Assembly: GCF_000725625.1 (NCBI RefSeq)
Contig: NZ_JOHS01000008.1
Coordinates: 186,001-250,000 of the forward strand
Reading direction: 5' to 3'
From: Streptomyces sp. NRRL F-6676
GTDB lineage: Bacteria > Actinomycetota > Actinomycetes > Streptomycetales > Streptomycetaceae
DNA: 64,000 nucleotides
Numbering within the stretch: position 1 is the stretch's first letter; every line of letters begins with the position of its first letter. This document shows, one piece after another, positions 44,889-54,079 of this stretch. The notes below the pieces were generated by a model, which saw only the letters and a program-made list of their open reading frames with translations, did not search any database and had not been told where the DNA came from. Position numbers and translations under genes: made by a program.

Positions 44889-46274
44889 ATGCGTACCCCC
44901 CGCACCGTCGCGCTCGCCGCGACCTCCGGCGCCGCCGCACTGGCCGCGCTGCTCACCGCCCCCGCCCCCGCCGCCGCCCTGCCCGCCGGCACCGTCCCCG
45001 CCGACGGCACCTACTACGTCCAGAGCGTCACCACCGGACTCGCCGCCGCCGACGCCTCCGGCACCGTCGCACAGCACAACCCACGCGGCGACGAGGACCA
45101 CCAGCAGTGGACCCTGCGCGCCGACGGCTCCGCGTACCGCCTCGAAAGCACCGACACCGCGGGCAGCTGTCTGGGCCGCGCGGGCGACGCGGCGAGAACC
45201 GTCGCCTGTACGAGCCCCGACGCCGCCTGGGAGATCACCCCGGCCGGCGACGACACGTACACCCTCGAGGTACCCGGCACCGAGCGGTACCTCACCGTCG
45301 CCGCCAAGCCCTCCGGCGCGAACTACCCGGCCCCGCTCGCCGTCGGCGCCCCGGGTGACCTGGCCTCCTGGTACCTGACCCCGGTCACCTCACCCACCCG
45401 CCCCATGCCGCCCGCCGACCAGCGCACCCTGGACCAGGTCACCTTCCTCACCGCGCACAACGCCTACGCCAACGGCGTCGACGGCGGCTTCGCCCCGCCC
45501 TTCGTCAATCTCGTGCCCAACCAGACCCGCGGCATCGACCAGCAACTCGCCGACGGGGTACGGGGGTTCATGCTCGACCTGCACCAGACACCGGACGGCG
45601 CGATCCTCTGCCACGACAGCTGCACCCTGGTCAGCCGGCCGGTCGCCCTCTGGGTGGACCTCCAACGCATGGTCGACTTCCTCGCCGCCCACCCCGACCA
45701 GTTCGTCACCGTCTTCATGGAGGACTACGTCGACCCCGGCGTCCTGCGCGCCGAACTCGCCCGCGTCCAGGGCCTGTCCGACGTCCTCTACCGCCCCGAC
45801 CGCACGGGTGTGAGGGAGAACGGCTGGCCCCGCATGGCCGACCTCGTCGCCGCGGGCCACCGGCTGCTGCTCTTCACCGACCACAGCCGCGCCGCCGACG
45901 AGTCCGCCGGACTCACCCGGGACAGCTTCGGCGTGATGTACCAGCGCGAGTGGACGGTGGAGAACTACTGGTCCATGGGGTCCGGCATCGGCTCCTCCGA
46001 CTGGTCCTGCTACAGCCGCTGGTACGACGCCGGCACCACCCTCCCGCTCACCCGCACCGAACCCGGCTTCCGCCCGCTGTTCGTCATGAACCACTTCCGG
46101 GACGCCACGATCACCTCCACCGCCCGCACCGACAACACCAAACTCGCCGACCGCGCCCGGCGGTTCTGCCAGCCGGCCGCCCGCAAGAAGCCCACGTATC
46201 TCGCCGTCGACCGCTACGACCTCGGCGACCCGGCCGCCGCGGTGAACACCCTGAACACGTACGTGTATCCGTGA
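44889..46274 (+). CDS. Secreted PI-PLC X-domain protein with lectin-like N-terminus
   Basis: A 461-residue exported protein. The signal peptide (RTPRTVALAATSGAAALAALL) ends near AAALPAG. Residues about 40-165 look like a ricin-type beta-trefoil (YYVQSVTTGLAAAD, QQWTLRADGSAYRLES). The C-terminal half is a PI-PLC X-like domain: the first catalytic His in FLTAHNAYANG (about 200), the second in CHDSC (about 240). It may cleave phosphatidylinositol-type lipids by acid-base cyclisation. Cys pairs suggest disulphides. The ATG at 44889 is chosen because it gives the signal peptide start. Confidence 0.88.
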   Translation: MRTPRTVALAATSGAAALAALLTAPAPAAALPAGTVPADGTYYVQSVTTGLAAADASGTVAQHNPRGDEDHQQWTLRADGSAYRLESTDTAGSCLGRAGDAARTVACTSPDAAWEITPAGDDTYTLEVPGTERYLTVAAKPSGANYPAPLAVGAPGDLASWYLTPVTSPTRPMPPADQRTLDQVTFLTAHNAYANGVDGGFAPPFVNLVPNQTRGIDQQLADGVRGFMLDLHQTPDGAILCHDSCTLVSRPVALWVDLQRMVDFLAAHPDQFVTVFMEDYVDPGVLRAELARVQGLSDVLYRPDRTGVRENGWPRMADLVAAGHRLLLFTDHSRAADESAGLTRDSFGVMYQREWTVENYWSMGSGIGSSDWSCYSRWYDAGTTLPLTRTEPGFRPLFVMNHFRDATITSTARTDNTKLADRARRFCQPAARKKPTYLAVDRYDLGDPAAAVNTLNTYVYP

Positions 46275-46284
46275 CGCGGGCGTG

Positions 46285-46318
46285 ACGGGCGGGCGGTCAG
46301 GCACGACCGCCCGCCCGT
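46285..46318. terminator. 14-bp perfect hairpin between convergent genes
   Basis: Arms ACGGGCGGGCGGTC (46285-46298) and its exact complement (46305-46318), 6-nt loop; it can serve the PLC gene and the convergent dienelactone hydrolase gene. Confidence 0.85.
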
Positions 46319-46347
46319 GACCTCCTCGTGCGGGAGACCGCCGGGGG

Positions 46348-47058
46348 CTATCCCAGCCGGCGTCGGAGGAACGCGAGCGTGCTCTCCCATGCCGCCGCCG
46401 ACGCCTCCGCGTCGTACGCCTCCGGCCGGCCGTCGTTGAAGAACGCGTGACCCGCGGGATACACCCGCAGATCCGGCTCGACGCCCGCGCCCCGCCGGAT
46501 CGCCTCCGCCAGTTCCTCCAGCCGCTCCTGCGGAATGCTCTCGTCCCGCTCCCCGTAGTGCCCCAGCACCTCCGCCCGCAGCCCGGAGAAGTCCGGCATC
46601 TCCCCCTGGATGACGCCGTAGAACGGCACCGCCGCGCTCACCCGCGGGTCCGCCGCCGCCTGGTACAGCACGAACCCGCCGCCCATGCAGAACCCGACCG
46701 ACCCGACCGTCTCGGAGGTCACCTCCGGCAGCCCCAGCAGATGGTCGACCGCCCCGGACAGCAGCTCCACCCCGCGCGCCACCGGCAGCGCCCGCATCAT
46801 CCGCAGGGCTTCGTCACTGTCGTGGGCGACATTGCCGCCGTACAGATCGGGGGCGAGGGCCACGAACCCCTCCGCGGCCAGCCGACGGGTGACGTCGGCG
46901 ATGTGGTCGGTCAGCCCCCACCACTCCTGGATGACGACGACCCCGGGCCCCCGCCCGGACGGCGGGAGCGCCAGATACCCGTGGGCCGTCGTACCGGCGC
47001 TCGGGAAGGTCACGTTCTGGTGGGCGGGGGCACCGGTGGACTTCGGCAGTTCGGACAA
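46348..47058 (-). CDS. Dienelactone hydrolase family protein
   Basis: A 236-residue alpha/beta hydrolase of the dienelactone hydrolase type with a Cys nucleophile in GFCMGGGF, Asp in GERDESIP and His in PAGHAFFND, the full C-D-H triad. Substrates range from lactones to esters. The start is the TTG at 47058 because GGAG is 9 bp upstream and it gives normal family length; upstream in-frame sequence has no family match. It is divergent from the VOC gene at 47182. Confidence 0.87.
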   Translation of the reverse strand: MSELPKSTGAPAHQNVTFPSAGTTAHGYLALPPSGRGPGVVVIQEWWGLTDHIADVTRRLAAEGFVALAPDLYGGNVAHDSDEALRMMRALPVARGVELLSGAVDHLLGLPEVTSETVGSVGFCMGGGFVLYQAAADPRVSAAVPFYGVIQGEMPDFSGLRAEVLGHYGERDESIPQERLEELAEAIRRGAGVEPDLRVYPAGHAFFNDGRPEAYDAEASAAAWESTLAFLRRRLG

Positions 47059-47181
47059 CGTGCTCAACTCCTGTGGGGGAGGCGGTGAAGAACGCCTTCG
47101 CTGCGGGCGCCGGGACCGCACGCCCGGCGTGATCTTCAACCATGCCACGCACCCGCCCCGTGTTACGTATAACCTACGCCC

Positions 47182-47586
47182 ATGAACCGCATCGCCCTGG
47201 TCACCCTCGTCGTCGCCGACTACGACGAGGCGATCCGCTTCTACACCGACGCCCTCGGCTTCCGGCTCGTCGAGGACGCGCCCCGCCCCGACGGCTCCCG
47301 CTGGGTCGTCGTCGAACCCGCCGGGACGCCCGCCGGCGGCACCGGGCTGCTGCTCGCCCGCGCGAAGAACGACCCCCAGCGCGCCCGCGTCGGCGACCAG
47401 ACCGGCGGCCGCGTGGGCCTCTTCCTGCACACCGACGACTTCGCCGGCGCCCACGCCCGGATGCGCGCCGCCGGCGTCACCTTCCTGGAGGAGCCCCGGC
47501 ACGAGCCGTACGGCACGGTCGCCGTCTTCCAGGACCTCTACGGCAACCGCTGGGACCTCCTCCAGCCCGCCACCCCCGCCACCTGA
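47182..47586 (+). CDS. Glyoxalase/VOC family protein
   Basis: A 134-residue single-domain VOC protein (IALVTLVVADYDEAIRFYTDALGFRLVEDAP start, VFQDLYGNRWDLLQP end) of the type that forms dimers with metal sites shared between two betaalphabetabetabeta units. The C-terminal E/H ligand motif is modified here, so enzyme or binding-protein function is open. It lies 57 bp before the adenosine deaminase gene, likely co-transcribed. Upstream the sequence TATAAC (47168-47173) is close to the ATG. Confidence 0.85.
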   Translation: MNRIALVTLVVADYDEAIRFYTDALGFRLVEDAPRPDGSRWVVVEPAGTPAGGTGLLLARAKNDPQRARVGDQTGGRVGLFLHTDDFAGAHARMRAAGVTFLEEPRHEPYGTVAVFQDLYGNRWDLLQPATPAT

Positions 47587-47643
47587 ACGACGACAACCTC
47601 ACCGACCACCGAAACCACCCAGAGACAGGCAGCACCGACCGGC

Positions 47644-48732
47644 ATGACCACCACCCTCGAACCCCGCACCCTCGACACCGACACCCTCCGCCGGCTCCCC
47701 AAGGCCGTCCTGCACGACCACCTCGACGGCGGACTGCGCCCCGCGACCCTCGTCGAACTGGCCGCACGCGTCGGCCACCCCCTCCCCGCCACCGACCCGG
47801 CGGCCCTGGCCGACTGGTTCCGCGCGGCCGCGGGCTCCGGCGACCTCGTGCGGTACATAGCCACCTTCGAACACACCCTCGCCGTCCTGCGGACCCGCGA
47901 GGGCCTGCTGCGCGTGGCCGAGGAATACGTCCTCGACCTCGCCGCGGACGGCGTCGTCTACGGCGAGGTCCGCTACGCCCCGGAGCTGATGGTCGACGGG
48001 GGACTGGGCCTCGCGGAGGTCGTGGAGACCGTGCAGGAGGGCCTCGCCGCCGGCATGGCGAAGGCGGCGGCCGACGGCACCCCGGTCCGCGTGGGCACCC
48101 TGCTCTGCGGGATGCGCATGTTCGACCGCTGCCGCGAGGTGGCCGAACTGGCGGTGGCCTACCGCGACGCGGGCGTCGTCGGCTTCGACATCGCCGGCGC
48201 CGAGGACGGCTTCCCGCCCGCCGACCATCTCGACGCCTTCGCCCACCTGCGCCGCGAGAACATGCCGTTCACCATCCACGCCGGCGAGGCCCACGGACTG
48301 CCCAGCATCCACCAGGCGCTCCAGGTGTGCGGCGCCCAGCGCATCGGCCACGGCGTCCGCATCATGGACGACATCGTGGACGGCCGGCCCGGCCGCCTCG
48401 CGAGCTGGATCCGCGACCGCCGCGTCGCCCTGGAGATGTGCCCCACCTCCAACCTCCAGACCGGCGCGGCCGGCTCGATCGCCGGGCACCCGATCACGGC
48501 CCTGCGCGACCTCGGTTTCCGGGTCACCGTCAACACCGACAACCGGCTGGTGTCGGGCACGACGATGACCCGGGAGATGGAACTCCTCGTCCGGGAGGCC
48601 GGCTGGACGGCCGCGGACCTGCGGACGGTCACGGTCGACGCGCTCGAGAGCGCGTTCCTGCCGTACGACGAGCGGCGCGCGCTCATCGAGGACGTGGTGC
48701 TGCCGGGGTACGCGGCCGTGCTCCGCTCCTGA
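47644..48732 (+). CDS. add: Adenosine deaminase
   Basis: A 362-residue amidohydrolase converting adenosine to inosine. Metal- and substrate-binding motifs are all seen: [10 protein letters not shown] (about 25-34; family HxHLDG), TIHAGEAHG (about 213), RIGHGVRI (about 236) and [16 protein letters not shown] (about 297). In purine salvage. It converges with the DinB gene after a 9-bp gap. One of several adenosine deaminase paralogues usual in Streptomyces. Confidence 0.93.
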   Translation: MTTTLEPRTLDTDTLRRLPKAVLHDHLDGGLRPATLVELAARVGHPLPATDPAALADWFRAAAGSGDLVRYIATFEHTLAVLRTREGLLRVAEEYVLDLAADGVVYGEVRYAPELMVDGGLGLAEVVETVQEGLAAGMAKAAADGTPVRVGTLLCGMRMFDRCREVAELAVAYRDAGVVGFDIAGAEDGFPPADHLDAFAHLRRENMPFTIHAGEAHGLPSIHQALQVCGAQRIGHGVRIMDDIVDGRPGRLASWIRDRRVALEMCPTSNLQTGAAGSIAGHPITALRDLGFRVTVNTDNRLVSGTTMTREMELLVREAGWTAADLRTVTVDALESAFLPYDERRALIEDVVLPGYAAVLRS

Positions 48733-48741
48733 CCGCGTCCG

Positions 48742-49257
48742 TCAGCCGGCCGAGGCCTCCAGCAGCCCCCGTACGTAGGCGGCCTGGCCGGCGTGCTGGA
48801 GGTCGTCGGAGACCACGCTCACCAGGCGCGCGCCCAGCGTGACGGGCGGGTCCCAGCGCTCGTCCACGATCCGGTCCAGGTCCTGCGCGCCGATCCCGCG
48901 GAGGTGGGCCAGGGTCTGTTCGTGGACGGCGTCGTAGTACCCGGTGAGCAGGTCGGCCGAGTCGACGCGCACCTCGGCGACCTTCGCCGGGGTGTGGCCG
49001 TAGCCGGTGTCCTCGGCGGGCAGGTCGAGGGCGAACCGCTTCCGCCAGCCCCCGGAGAGCCAGACCTGGTCGCGCCCGGCGACCTCGGCGATGTGGTCGT
49101 CCTGGACGCGGGTGAGGTGCCAGACGAGCCAGGCGATGGAGTTGGTGCCGTCGGCGGGGGGCGCGTTCAGGGTGTCGGGGGAGAGGCCGTCGACGGCGGC
49201 GTGGACCTCTTCCCGGATGCGGCTGTACGCGTCGATGAGGATGTCCTTCGCATGCAT
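48742..49257 (-). CDS. DinB-family four-helix protein
   Basis: A 171-residue protein of the DinB/mycothiol-S-transferase four-helix-bundle family. Candidate metal ligands include His in WLVWHLTRVQDDH, a later His in YYDAVHEQT and a third in DDLQHAGQA, matching the three-His metal site. In actinobacteria these proteins often use mycothiol in detoxification. The ATG at 49257 has GGTGG upstream; a longer in-frame extension has no family match. Confidence 0.86.
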   Translation of the reverse strand: MHAKDILIDAYSRIREEVHAAVDGLSPDTLNAPPADGTNSIAWLVWHLTRVQDDHIAEVAGRDQVWLSGGWRKRFALDLPAEDTGYGHTPAKVAEVRVDSADLLTGYYDAVHEQTLAHLRGIGAQDLDRIVDERWDPPVTLGARLVSVVSDDLQHAGQAAYVRGLLEASAG

Positions 49258-49315
49258 ACGTCCACCATGACCCATCCGAGTGCGCACCGCGACCACCGAC
49301 GGGTTCGCGGCCGGC

Positions 49316-49425
49316 AAGGGGCGCGGGGAACTGCGCGAGAAGCCCCACCCACGCGCACGTACGGGGTCCAAGGGGCAGCGCCCCTCGAAGGGACGGGAAG
49401 GGTAGGGGCGGCGGGGGCGAAAAAC
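49316..49425 (+). repeat. Dispersed GC-rich intergenic repeat, copy 4
   Basis: 5' core AAGGGGCGCGGGGAACTGCG, 3' core GTCCAAGGGGCAGCGCCCCT followed by GGTAGGGGCGGCGGGGGCG. It fills the gap between the DinB and LysR genes. Confidence 0.75.
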
Positions 49426-49443
49426 CCCGTCCCGCACTCCCAC

Positions 49444-50346
49444 TCAGCCTCCCGCACCCCCACCCCCGTCCGCCTCCAGCAATCCCATCAGCGCCCGCGC
49501 GGCGGGACTCGTCGCCGCCTCCGCCGGCAGCAGCGCCACCGTCTCGTACGCCCGCTCACCCACCCCCTTCAACGCCAACGACACAAGCCCCCCGGCCTCC
49601 CGCTTCACCCCGAAGTGCCGCGGCACCACCGCCACCCCCAGCCCCTCCTGCACCAACTCCAGCAGACTGTGCACGTCGCTCACCTCCAGCGCCACCGTCC
49701 GCCGCACCCCCGCCTCCCCGAACACCGCGTCCGTCGTCCGCCGCGGTCCCCAGTCCGGGTGGAAGTCCACGAACTCCTCCCCGCCCAGTTCCTCCGGCGT
49801 CACCGGCCCGCCCCCCGCCAGCCGGTGCGCCGGATGGCACAGCACCGTCATCGGCTCCGCCGCCAACGGCACCGACCGCAGCTGGTCCCCGGCCACCGGC
49901 GTCCGTACCGCGAACGCCAGATCGACCCCGCCCGCCGCGACCTCCTCCGCCAGCGCCCCCGACCCCGCTTGCCGCAGCCGTATCTCCACGTCCGGATGGC
50001 GCCGCCGGAACCCGGCGAGCAGCCGCGCCACCCGCACCCCCGCTATGCACTGCTCGGTCCCCACGCACAGCGTGCCGCGCAGCACGCCCTGCACCGCCGC
50101 CACCGCCTCCTGGGCCGCCCGTACCCGGTCCAGGATGCGGACCGCCTCGGCGTACAGCGCCCGCCCCGCCTCGGTGAGCGTCACACTGCGGGTGGTGCGC
50201 ACGAACAGCGGCGCCTGCAACTCACGCTCCAGCGCCCGTACGGAGGCGGACAGACCCGACTGCGAGACCAGCAGCCGGTCCGCCGCGCGGGTGAAGTGCC
50301 GGTCCTCGGCGACGGCCACGAAGTGCCGCAGATGGCGCAGTTCCAT
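49444..50346 (-). CDS. LysR-family transcriptional regulator
   Basis: A 300-residue LysR regulator: N-terminal winged helix (MELRHLRHFVAVAEDRHFTRAADRLLVSQSGLSASVRALERELQ start, with VTLTEAGRALY) and a C-terminal effector-binding domain (about 90-295). It is divergent from the aldo-keto reductase gene; the 138-bp intergenic region probably holds its operator and so control of that reductase is likely. Its effector is unknown. The ATG at 50346 is the family start. Confidence 0.92.
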   Translation of the reverse strand: MELRHLRHFVAVAEDRHFTRAADRLLVSQSGLSASVRALERELQAPLFVRTTRSVTLTEAGRALYAEAVRILDRVRAAQEAVAAVQGVLRGTLCVGTEQCIAGVRVARLLAGFRRRHPDVEIRLRQAGSGALAEEVAAGGVDLAFAVRTPVAGDQLRSVPLAAEPMTVLCHPAHRLAGGGPVTPEELGGEEFVDFHPDWGPRRTTDAVFGEAGVRRTVALEVSDVHSLLELVQEGLGVAVVPRHFGVKREAGGLVSLALKGVGERAYETVALLPAEAATSPAARALMGLLEADGGGGAGG

Positions 50347-50484
50347 GATTGAGAAGCGTAACCGCTGAGTTCCATCCGATTCTTCTGTTGGACCGCTGGC
50401 GGTCGGCGGACGAGAGTGGAGCGCGCGCCGGTGACCACCCCGCGCCGGCCCCATGACGAGACAGACAGCCTTCCTGGAGTGCAC

Positions 50485-51477
50485 GTGTACACGGCAGATC
50501 CCGCACGCTACGAGGCCATGCCCTACCGCCGCACCGGGCGCAGCGGCCTGAAGCTGCCCGCGCTCTCGCTCGGCCTGTGGCACAACTTCGGCCCCGACCG
50601 GCCCGCCGAGACCCAGCGGCAGATCCTGCGCCGCGCCTTCGACCTCGGCGTCACGCACTTCGACCTCGCCAACAACTACGGCCCGCCGCCCGGTGCCGCC
50701 GAGTCCGCGCTCGGCGAGGCCCTGACGGCGGACTTCACGCCGTACCGCGACGAGCTGGTGATCTCCACCAAGGCCGGCTATCTGATGTGGCCGGGCCCGT
50801 ACGGCGAATGGGGCTCGCGCAAGTACCTGCTGTCCTCGCTCGACCAGAGCCTCACGCGGATGGGCCTGGAGTACGTCGACATCTTCTACTCGCACCGCCC
50901 CGACCCGGAGACTCCCCTCGAGGAGACGATGGGCGCGCTGCACTCCGCCGTGCAGCAGGGCAAGGCGCTCTACGTCGGCGTCTCCAACTACTCCCCGGAG
51001 CAGACCCGCGAGGCCGCCCGCATCCTCGGCGAGCTGGGCACCCCGCTCCTCATCCACCAGCCGCGCTACTCGATGCTCGACCGGCGCCCCGAGGACGAGG
51101 GGCTCCTGGACGCGCTGGACGAGCTGGGCGTCGGCTCCATCGCCTACTCGCCGCTGGAGCAGGGCCTGCTCACCAGCCGCTACCTCGACGGCATCCCGGA
51201 GGACTCCCGGGCCGCGAGCGACAGCCCGTTCCTCACCGCCGACAAGGTCACCGAGGACCTGGTGAGCCGGCTGCGCGCACTCAACGGCCTCGCCCGCGAC
51301 CGCGGCCAGAGCCTCGCGCAGCTCGCGCTCGCGTGGGTGCTGCGCGGCGGCCGCGTCACCTCGGCGCTGGTCGGCGCGAGCAGCGCACGGCAGCTCGAGG
51401 ACAGCGTGGCGGCCACGCGCGCGCTCGACTTCGACACGGAGGAACTCGCCCGGATCGACGAGCTCGTCAAGGGCTGA
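50485..51477 (+). CDS. YghZ-type aldo-keto reductase
   Basis: A 330-residue NADPH-dependent aldo-keto reductase close to E. coli YghZ (L-glyceraldehyde 3-phosphate reductase): RYEAMPYRRTGRSGLKLPAL, LSLGLWHNFG, FDLANNYGPPPG, STKAGYLMWPGPYGEWGSRKYL, VDIFYSHRPDPETP. The catalytic Asp, Tyr, Lys and His are in these motifs. It detoxifies methylglyoxal or similar aldehydes in E. coli. The GTG at 50485 has GGAG 5 bp upstream and fits the family's start (YTADPARYE). Confidence 0.92.
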   Translation: MYTADPARYEAMPYRRTGRSGLKLPALSLGLWHNFGPDRPAETQRQILRRAFDLGVTHFDLANNYGPPPGAAESALGEALTADFTPYRDELVISTKAGYLMWPGPYGEWGSRKYLLSSLDQSLTRMGLEYVDIFYSHRPDPETPLEETMGALHSAVQQGKALYVGVSNYSPEQTREAARILGELGTPLLIHQPRYSMLDRRPEDEGLLDALDELGVGSIAYSPLEQGLLTSRYLDGIPEDSRAASDSPFLTADKVTEDLVSRLRALNGLARDRGQSLAQLALAWVLRGGRVTSALVGASSARQLEDSVAATRALDFDTEELARIDELVKG

Positions 51478-51574
51478 GGGGCTGAAGGGCCGGAGGCGTC
51501 AAGGGACTGAGAAGGCTGCAAGGTCCGACGGGCCGGAAGGGGCTCAACAGGCCCCGTGGGCCGACGAGTTGACC

Positions 51575-51611
51575 AGCGGTGGGAGGGGGCGGCGCCCCTC
51601 CCGCCGCTTTT
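51575..51611 (+). terminator. Intrinsic terminator after the aldo-keto reductase gene
   Basis: Stem AGCGGTGGGAGGGG with a GCCCCTCCCGCCGCT arm (one G-T pair), followed by TTTT at 51608-51611; this is the most classical terminator in the window. Confidence 0.88.
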
Positions 51612-51836
51612 CGGCCATCGCCGCCGCGGAATATGTCAGGAGACTGGCCGAAACCGCATGGTGACAGTGAGTCAGGAGTGACGATACTCGAACTCAGGGC
51701 AATTCGGCGACGATCGGAACGCGCTGCGGCATTTCACCGTCGGCCCGCACAGGCCCTGGGTGCACAGCGACAGCGAGCGAAGACGAGGGAACGACGGGTC
51801 CGACCCGGCAGTGAGCGCCGCACTGGGGGAACGAAC
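51612..51836 (+). promoter_or_regulatory. Upstream region with possible housekeeping promoter
   Basis: The gap before the gene at 51837 is less GC-rich. GTGACA (51661-51666), 16 bp, GATACT (51683-51688) resembles a -35/-10 pair for the main sigma factor. The leader would be about 140 nt. Nothing else was recognised here. Confidence 0.4.
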
Positions 51837-52247
51837 GTGCACGACGAATTCCTGTGCCATGTGACCGCCTACGGCATCTGCGGCGGCAGGCGGGTCGGAG
51901 TGCCGCTGGGCACCTACCGGGCCCCCACCCTGGCGCTCGCCCTGTGGTGGATGCGCGACCGGGCGTTATGGATCGCCGAACGCCTCGACCCGCACCCCGA
52001 CAACCCCCTCTATCCGCCCAACGCCATCGCCCCGGTCGGCGAGACCGTCCCCGACGTCCCGACCCTGCTGCGCGGCTGGTGCGGCGACGACGGCCAGCAG
52101 GAACTGGCCGCCGACGAACTGGCCGCCGGGCGCCTCGTCCGGATCGCCACCAGCGACGACACCACCGAGTACGAACTGCTGGCCGAGTCCGTCGACGCCC
52201 TGCGCATCCAGCGCTTCGCCTCCGCGCTGTCGACGCCGGCGGCCTGA
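51837..52247 (+). CDS. Hypothetical protein (136 aa)
   Basis: A 136-residue soluble protein with no recognised family: LCHVTAYGICGGRRVGVPLGTYRAPTLALALWWMRDRA near the start, acidic later. The GTG at 51837 has GGGGAA 6 bp upstream. The frame extends upstream without coding character. It converges with the membrane protein gene after 15 bp. Confidence 0.6.
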   Translation: MHDEFLCHVTAYGICGGRRVGVPLGTYRAPTLALALWWMRDRALWIAERLDPHPDNPLYPPNAIAPVGETVPDVPTLLRGWCGDDGQQELAADELAAGRLVRIATSDDTTEYELLAESVDALRIQRFASALSTPAA

Positions 52248-52262
52248 CCGGGGACGCTCCGC

Positions 52263-53465
52263 TCACGTGGAGCGGTGCCCGCGCACCCGCCGGGCCGCGA
52301 GCCCGCCCAGCAGGCCCGCGACCAGCCCCCACCCCAGCGCGAGCCCCACCGCCGACCAGGGCTCCGGGCGCAGGAACAGGACACCGGAGAGCCCGCCGCC
52401 GAGGTCGCCGATGCCGATCAGTGACAGCCCGTAGTGCGCCGAGATCCGGGCCGTCAGACAGACGGCGAGGACCGTGAGCGCCAGCGCGACCGCCGTCCGT
52501 ACCGCGTGCCGCCACAGCGGGGTCCGGGCGGGGGAGCGGACGGCGGCCACGTACGCGGCGGACAGCACCAGCACCGCGTCCACCGCGACCAGCCACCAGA
52601 CCCGCCCGTCGTGCCGGGCCAGGGTGGTGAGGTTCAGGGTGGAGACGTCGGGGGCGCGCAGCACCTCGTCGAGGAGGTGCGGCATCGGCAGTCCGAAGGG
52701 GCCGTCCACCCTGCCGTGCCAGGTCGCGCCGAGGCCGAGAGTGAAGACCGGCCACACGACGTTCGGCAGCCCCAGCAGGACGACGGCGAGGGTGCGGGCG
52801 GGCTGACCGCGGGTGCCGGCCACGACCAGTGCGATCACGGCGCCGATCGCGACGTACGCGAGCAGCAGCCCCACCATGGCGTACGCCGCCGGGCGCGCCC
52901 CTTCGAGGGGGCGCGGCAGCGGCACCGTGCGGGACACGGCGACGGCGAGGGCGAGGACGCCCGCGAGCCAGAGCATCCCGAAGAGCACGGTCACCGGCAC
53001 GTCCGTGGTGAAGCCGACCTCGGGAGTGAGGCCGAACAGCTCGCCCAGGTCGCCGAGGGTGCCCTCGCCGAGGGGGACCTCGAAGGTGTGGTGCGCGGTG
53101 AGGGCGAGGGCGAGCAGAGCGGGCAGCCAGAGGACGGCGATACGGGCGGCGTGGGCGGCGGGGCGCACCGTACGGGCGTGGCGGCGGAAGGCGGCGCCGA
53201 GGACGAGGGCGCCGACGAGGGTGACCGACAGCGGCATCAGGGTGAGCCCGGCGCGGGAGCCGGCGAGGTCGCCGGCGTGGCCGTCGAGGGTGAGGGCGCC
53301 GCCCACCGCCGCCACCACGGCGGCCTCGACGACGCGCGGGTAGGCGCCGGCGGGCAGCCCGGTCGCACCGGCCGCCGCGAGACCGAGGGCGGCGGTGACG
53401 GCCATGGCGAGGAGTGTGCCGAGGACGGCGGTGAGGGCGTGCAGCCAGTTACGGAAAGTGCGCAC
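52263..53465 (-). CDS. Multi-spanning membrane protein (streptophobe-like)
   Basis: A 400-residue integral membrane protein with about 9-10 hydrophobic helices, resembling the Streptomyces-specific streptophobe family, whose function is unknown. Features include FRNWLHALTAVLGTLLAMAVTAALGLAAAG at the N-terminus and a central conserved GLPNVVWPVFTLGLGATW. The start is a GTG at 53465. No partners are adjacent: downstream is a convergent hypothetical gene, and upstream is a repeat element. Confidence 0.82.
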   Translation of the reverse strand: MRTFRNWLHALTAVLGTLLAMAVTAALGLAAAGATGLPAGAYPRVVEAAVVAAVGGALTLDGHAGDLAGSRAGLTLMPLSVTLVGALVLGAAFRRHARTVRPAAHAARIAVLWLPALLALALTAHHTFEVPLGEGTLGDLGELFGLTPEVGFTTDVPVTVLFGMLWLAGVLALAVAVSRTVPLPRPLEGARPAAYAMVGLLLAYVAIGAVIALVVAGTRGQPARTLAVVLLGLPNVVWPVFTLGLGATWHGRVDGPFGLPMPHLLDEVLRAPDVSTLNLTTLARHDGRVWWLVAVDAVLVLSAAYVAAVRSPARTPLWRHAVRTAVALALTVLAVCLTARISAHYGLSLIGIGDLGGGLSGVLFLRPEPWSAVGLALGWGLVAGLLGGLAARRVRGHRST

Positions 53466-53530
53466 CTTTTCACGTTATGCATGCGGAAGGGGTGGCGCGC
53501 GTCGGGTCTTCTCGCCCCCGCCGCCCCTGA

Positions 53531-53658
53531 TAGGGGCGCGGGGCTGTGTCACCATGCGGCTCCGCCGCGTGGGCGCGAAACGGGGCGAAGCCCCGTGTCG
53601 GGGTCCAAGGGGCGGAGCCCCTTGAAGGGATGGGAAGGGCAGGGGCGGCGGGGGCGGA
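53531..53658 (+). repeat. Dispersed GC-rich intergenic repeat, copy 5
   Basis: Complete copy: 5' core TAGGGGCGCGGGGCTGTGTC, GCGGCTCCGCCGCG, then hairpins CGGGGCGAAGCCCCG and AAGGGGCGGAGCCCCTT, ending GGCAGGGGCGGCGGGGGCGG. It reaches to 2 bp before the stop of the PRC-barrel gene. Confidence 0.78.
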
Positions 53659-53659
53659 A

Positions 53660-54079
53660 TCAACCGGCCGTCACCACCCACGCGTAGTCGCCCAGCCCCC
53701 GCACCGCCCCCGCCGGAATCTCGCCCAGGTCCGTGAGGAGCTTCTCCAGGCGGCCGGTCACCGCGTCGAACGCTACGTCCGTCACCACGCCCCGTTCCTC
53801 CCCCTCCTCCGACAGCACCCGCAGCCCCACCACCTTCGGCACGGCCCCGCGCCGCCGCTCACCCTCCGCGCCCGCCCCCGACTCCACGAGCACCGCGTCC
53901 GCCCCCACCGCGTGCAACGCCGCCCACGGCAGCACCGTCGTCCCCCGCCCGCGCCCCGAGACCCGCACCCCCGCGATCCCGCTCCGCGCCACGTCCACCT
54001 CGAGCCCCGCCACCGTGCCGAGCTCCGCCGCCTCGCCCAGTGTGACCACCGGCAGCCCGACCACCCCGGAGTACAGCAT
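53660..54079 (-). CDS. PRC-barrel domain protein
   Basis: A 139-residue protein with two PRC-barrel-like beta units (about 5-70, 80-135; GLPVVTLGEAAELGTVAGLEVD and GLRVLSEEGEERGVVTDVAFD, each ending near LPWAALHAVG / PAGAVRGLGDYAW). PRC barrels bind RNA or proteins (RimM) or the photosynthetic reaction centre. The ATG overlaps the stop of the next PRC gene by one base (TGATG), so these two are coupled; together with a membrane peptide they form a three-gene operon. Confidence 0.82.
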   Translation of the reverse strand: MLYSGVVGLPVVTLGEAAELGTVAGLEVDVARSGIAGVRVSGRGRGTTVLPWAALHAVGADAVLVESGAGAEGERRRGAVPKVVGLRVLSEEGEERGVVTDVAFDAVTGRLEKLLTDLGEIPAGAVRGLGDYAWVVTAG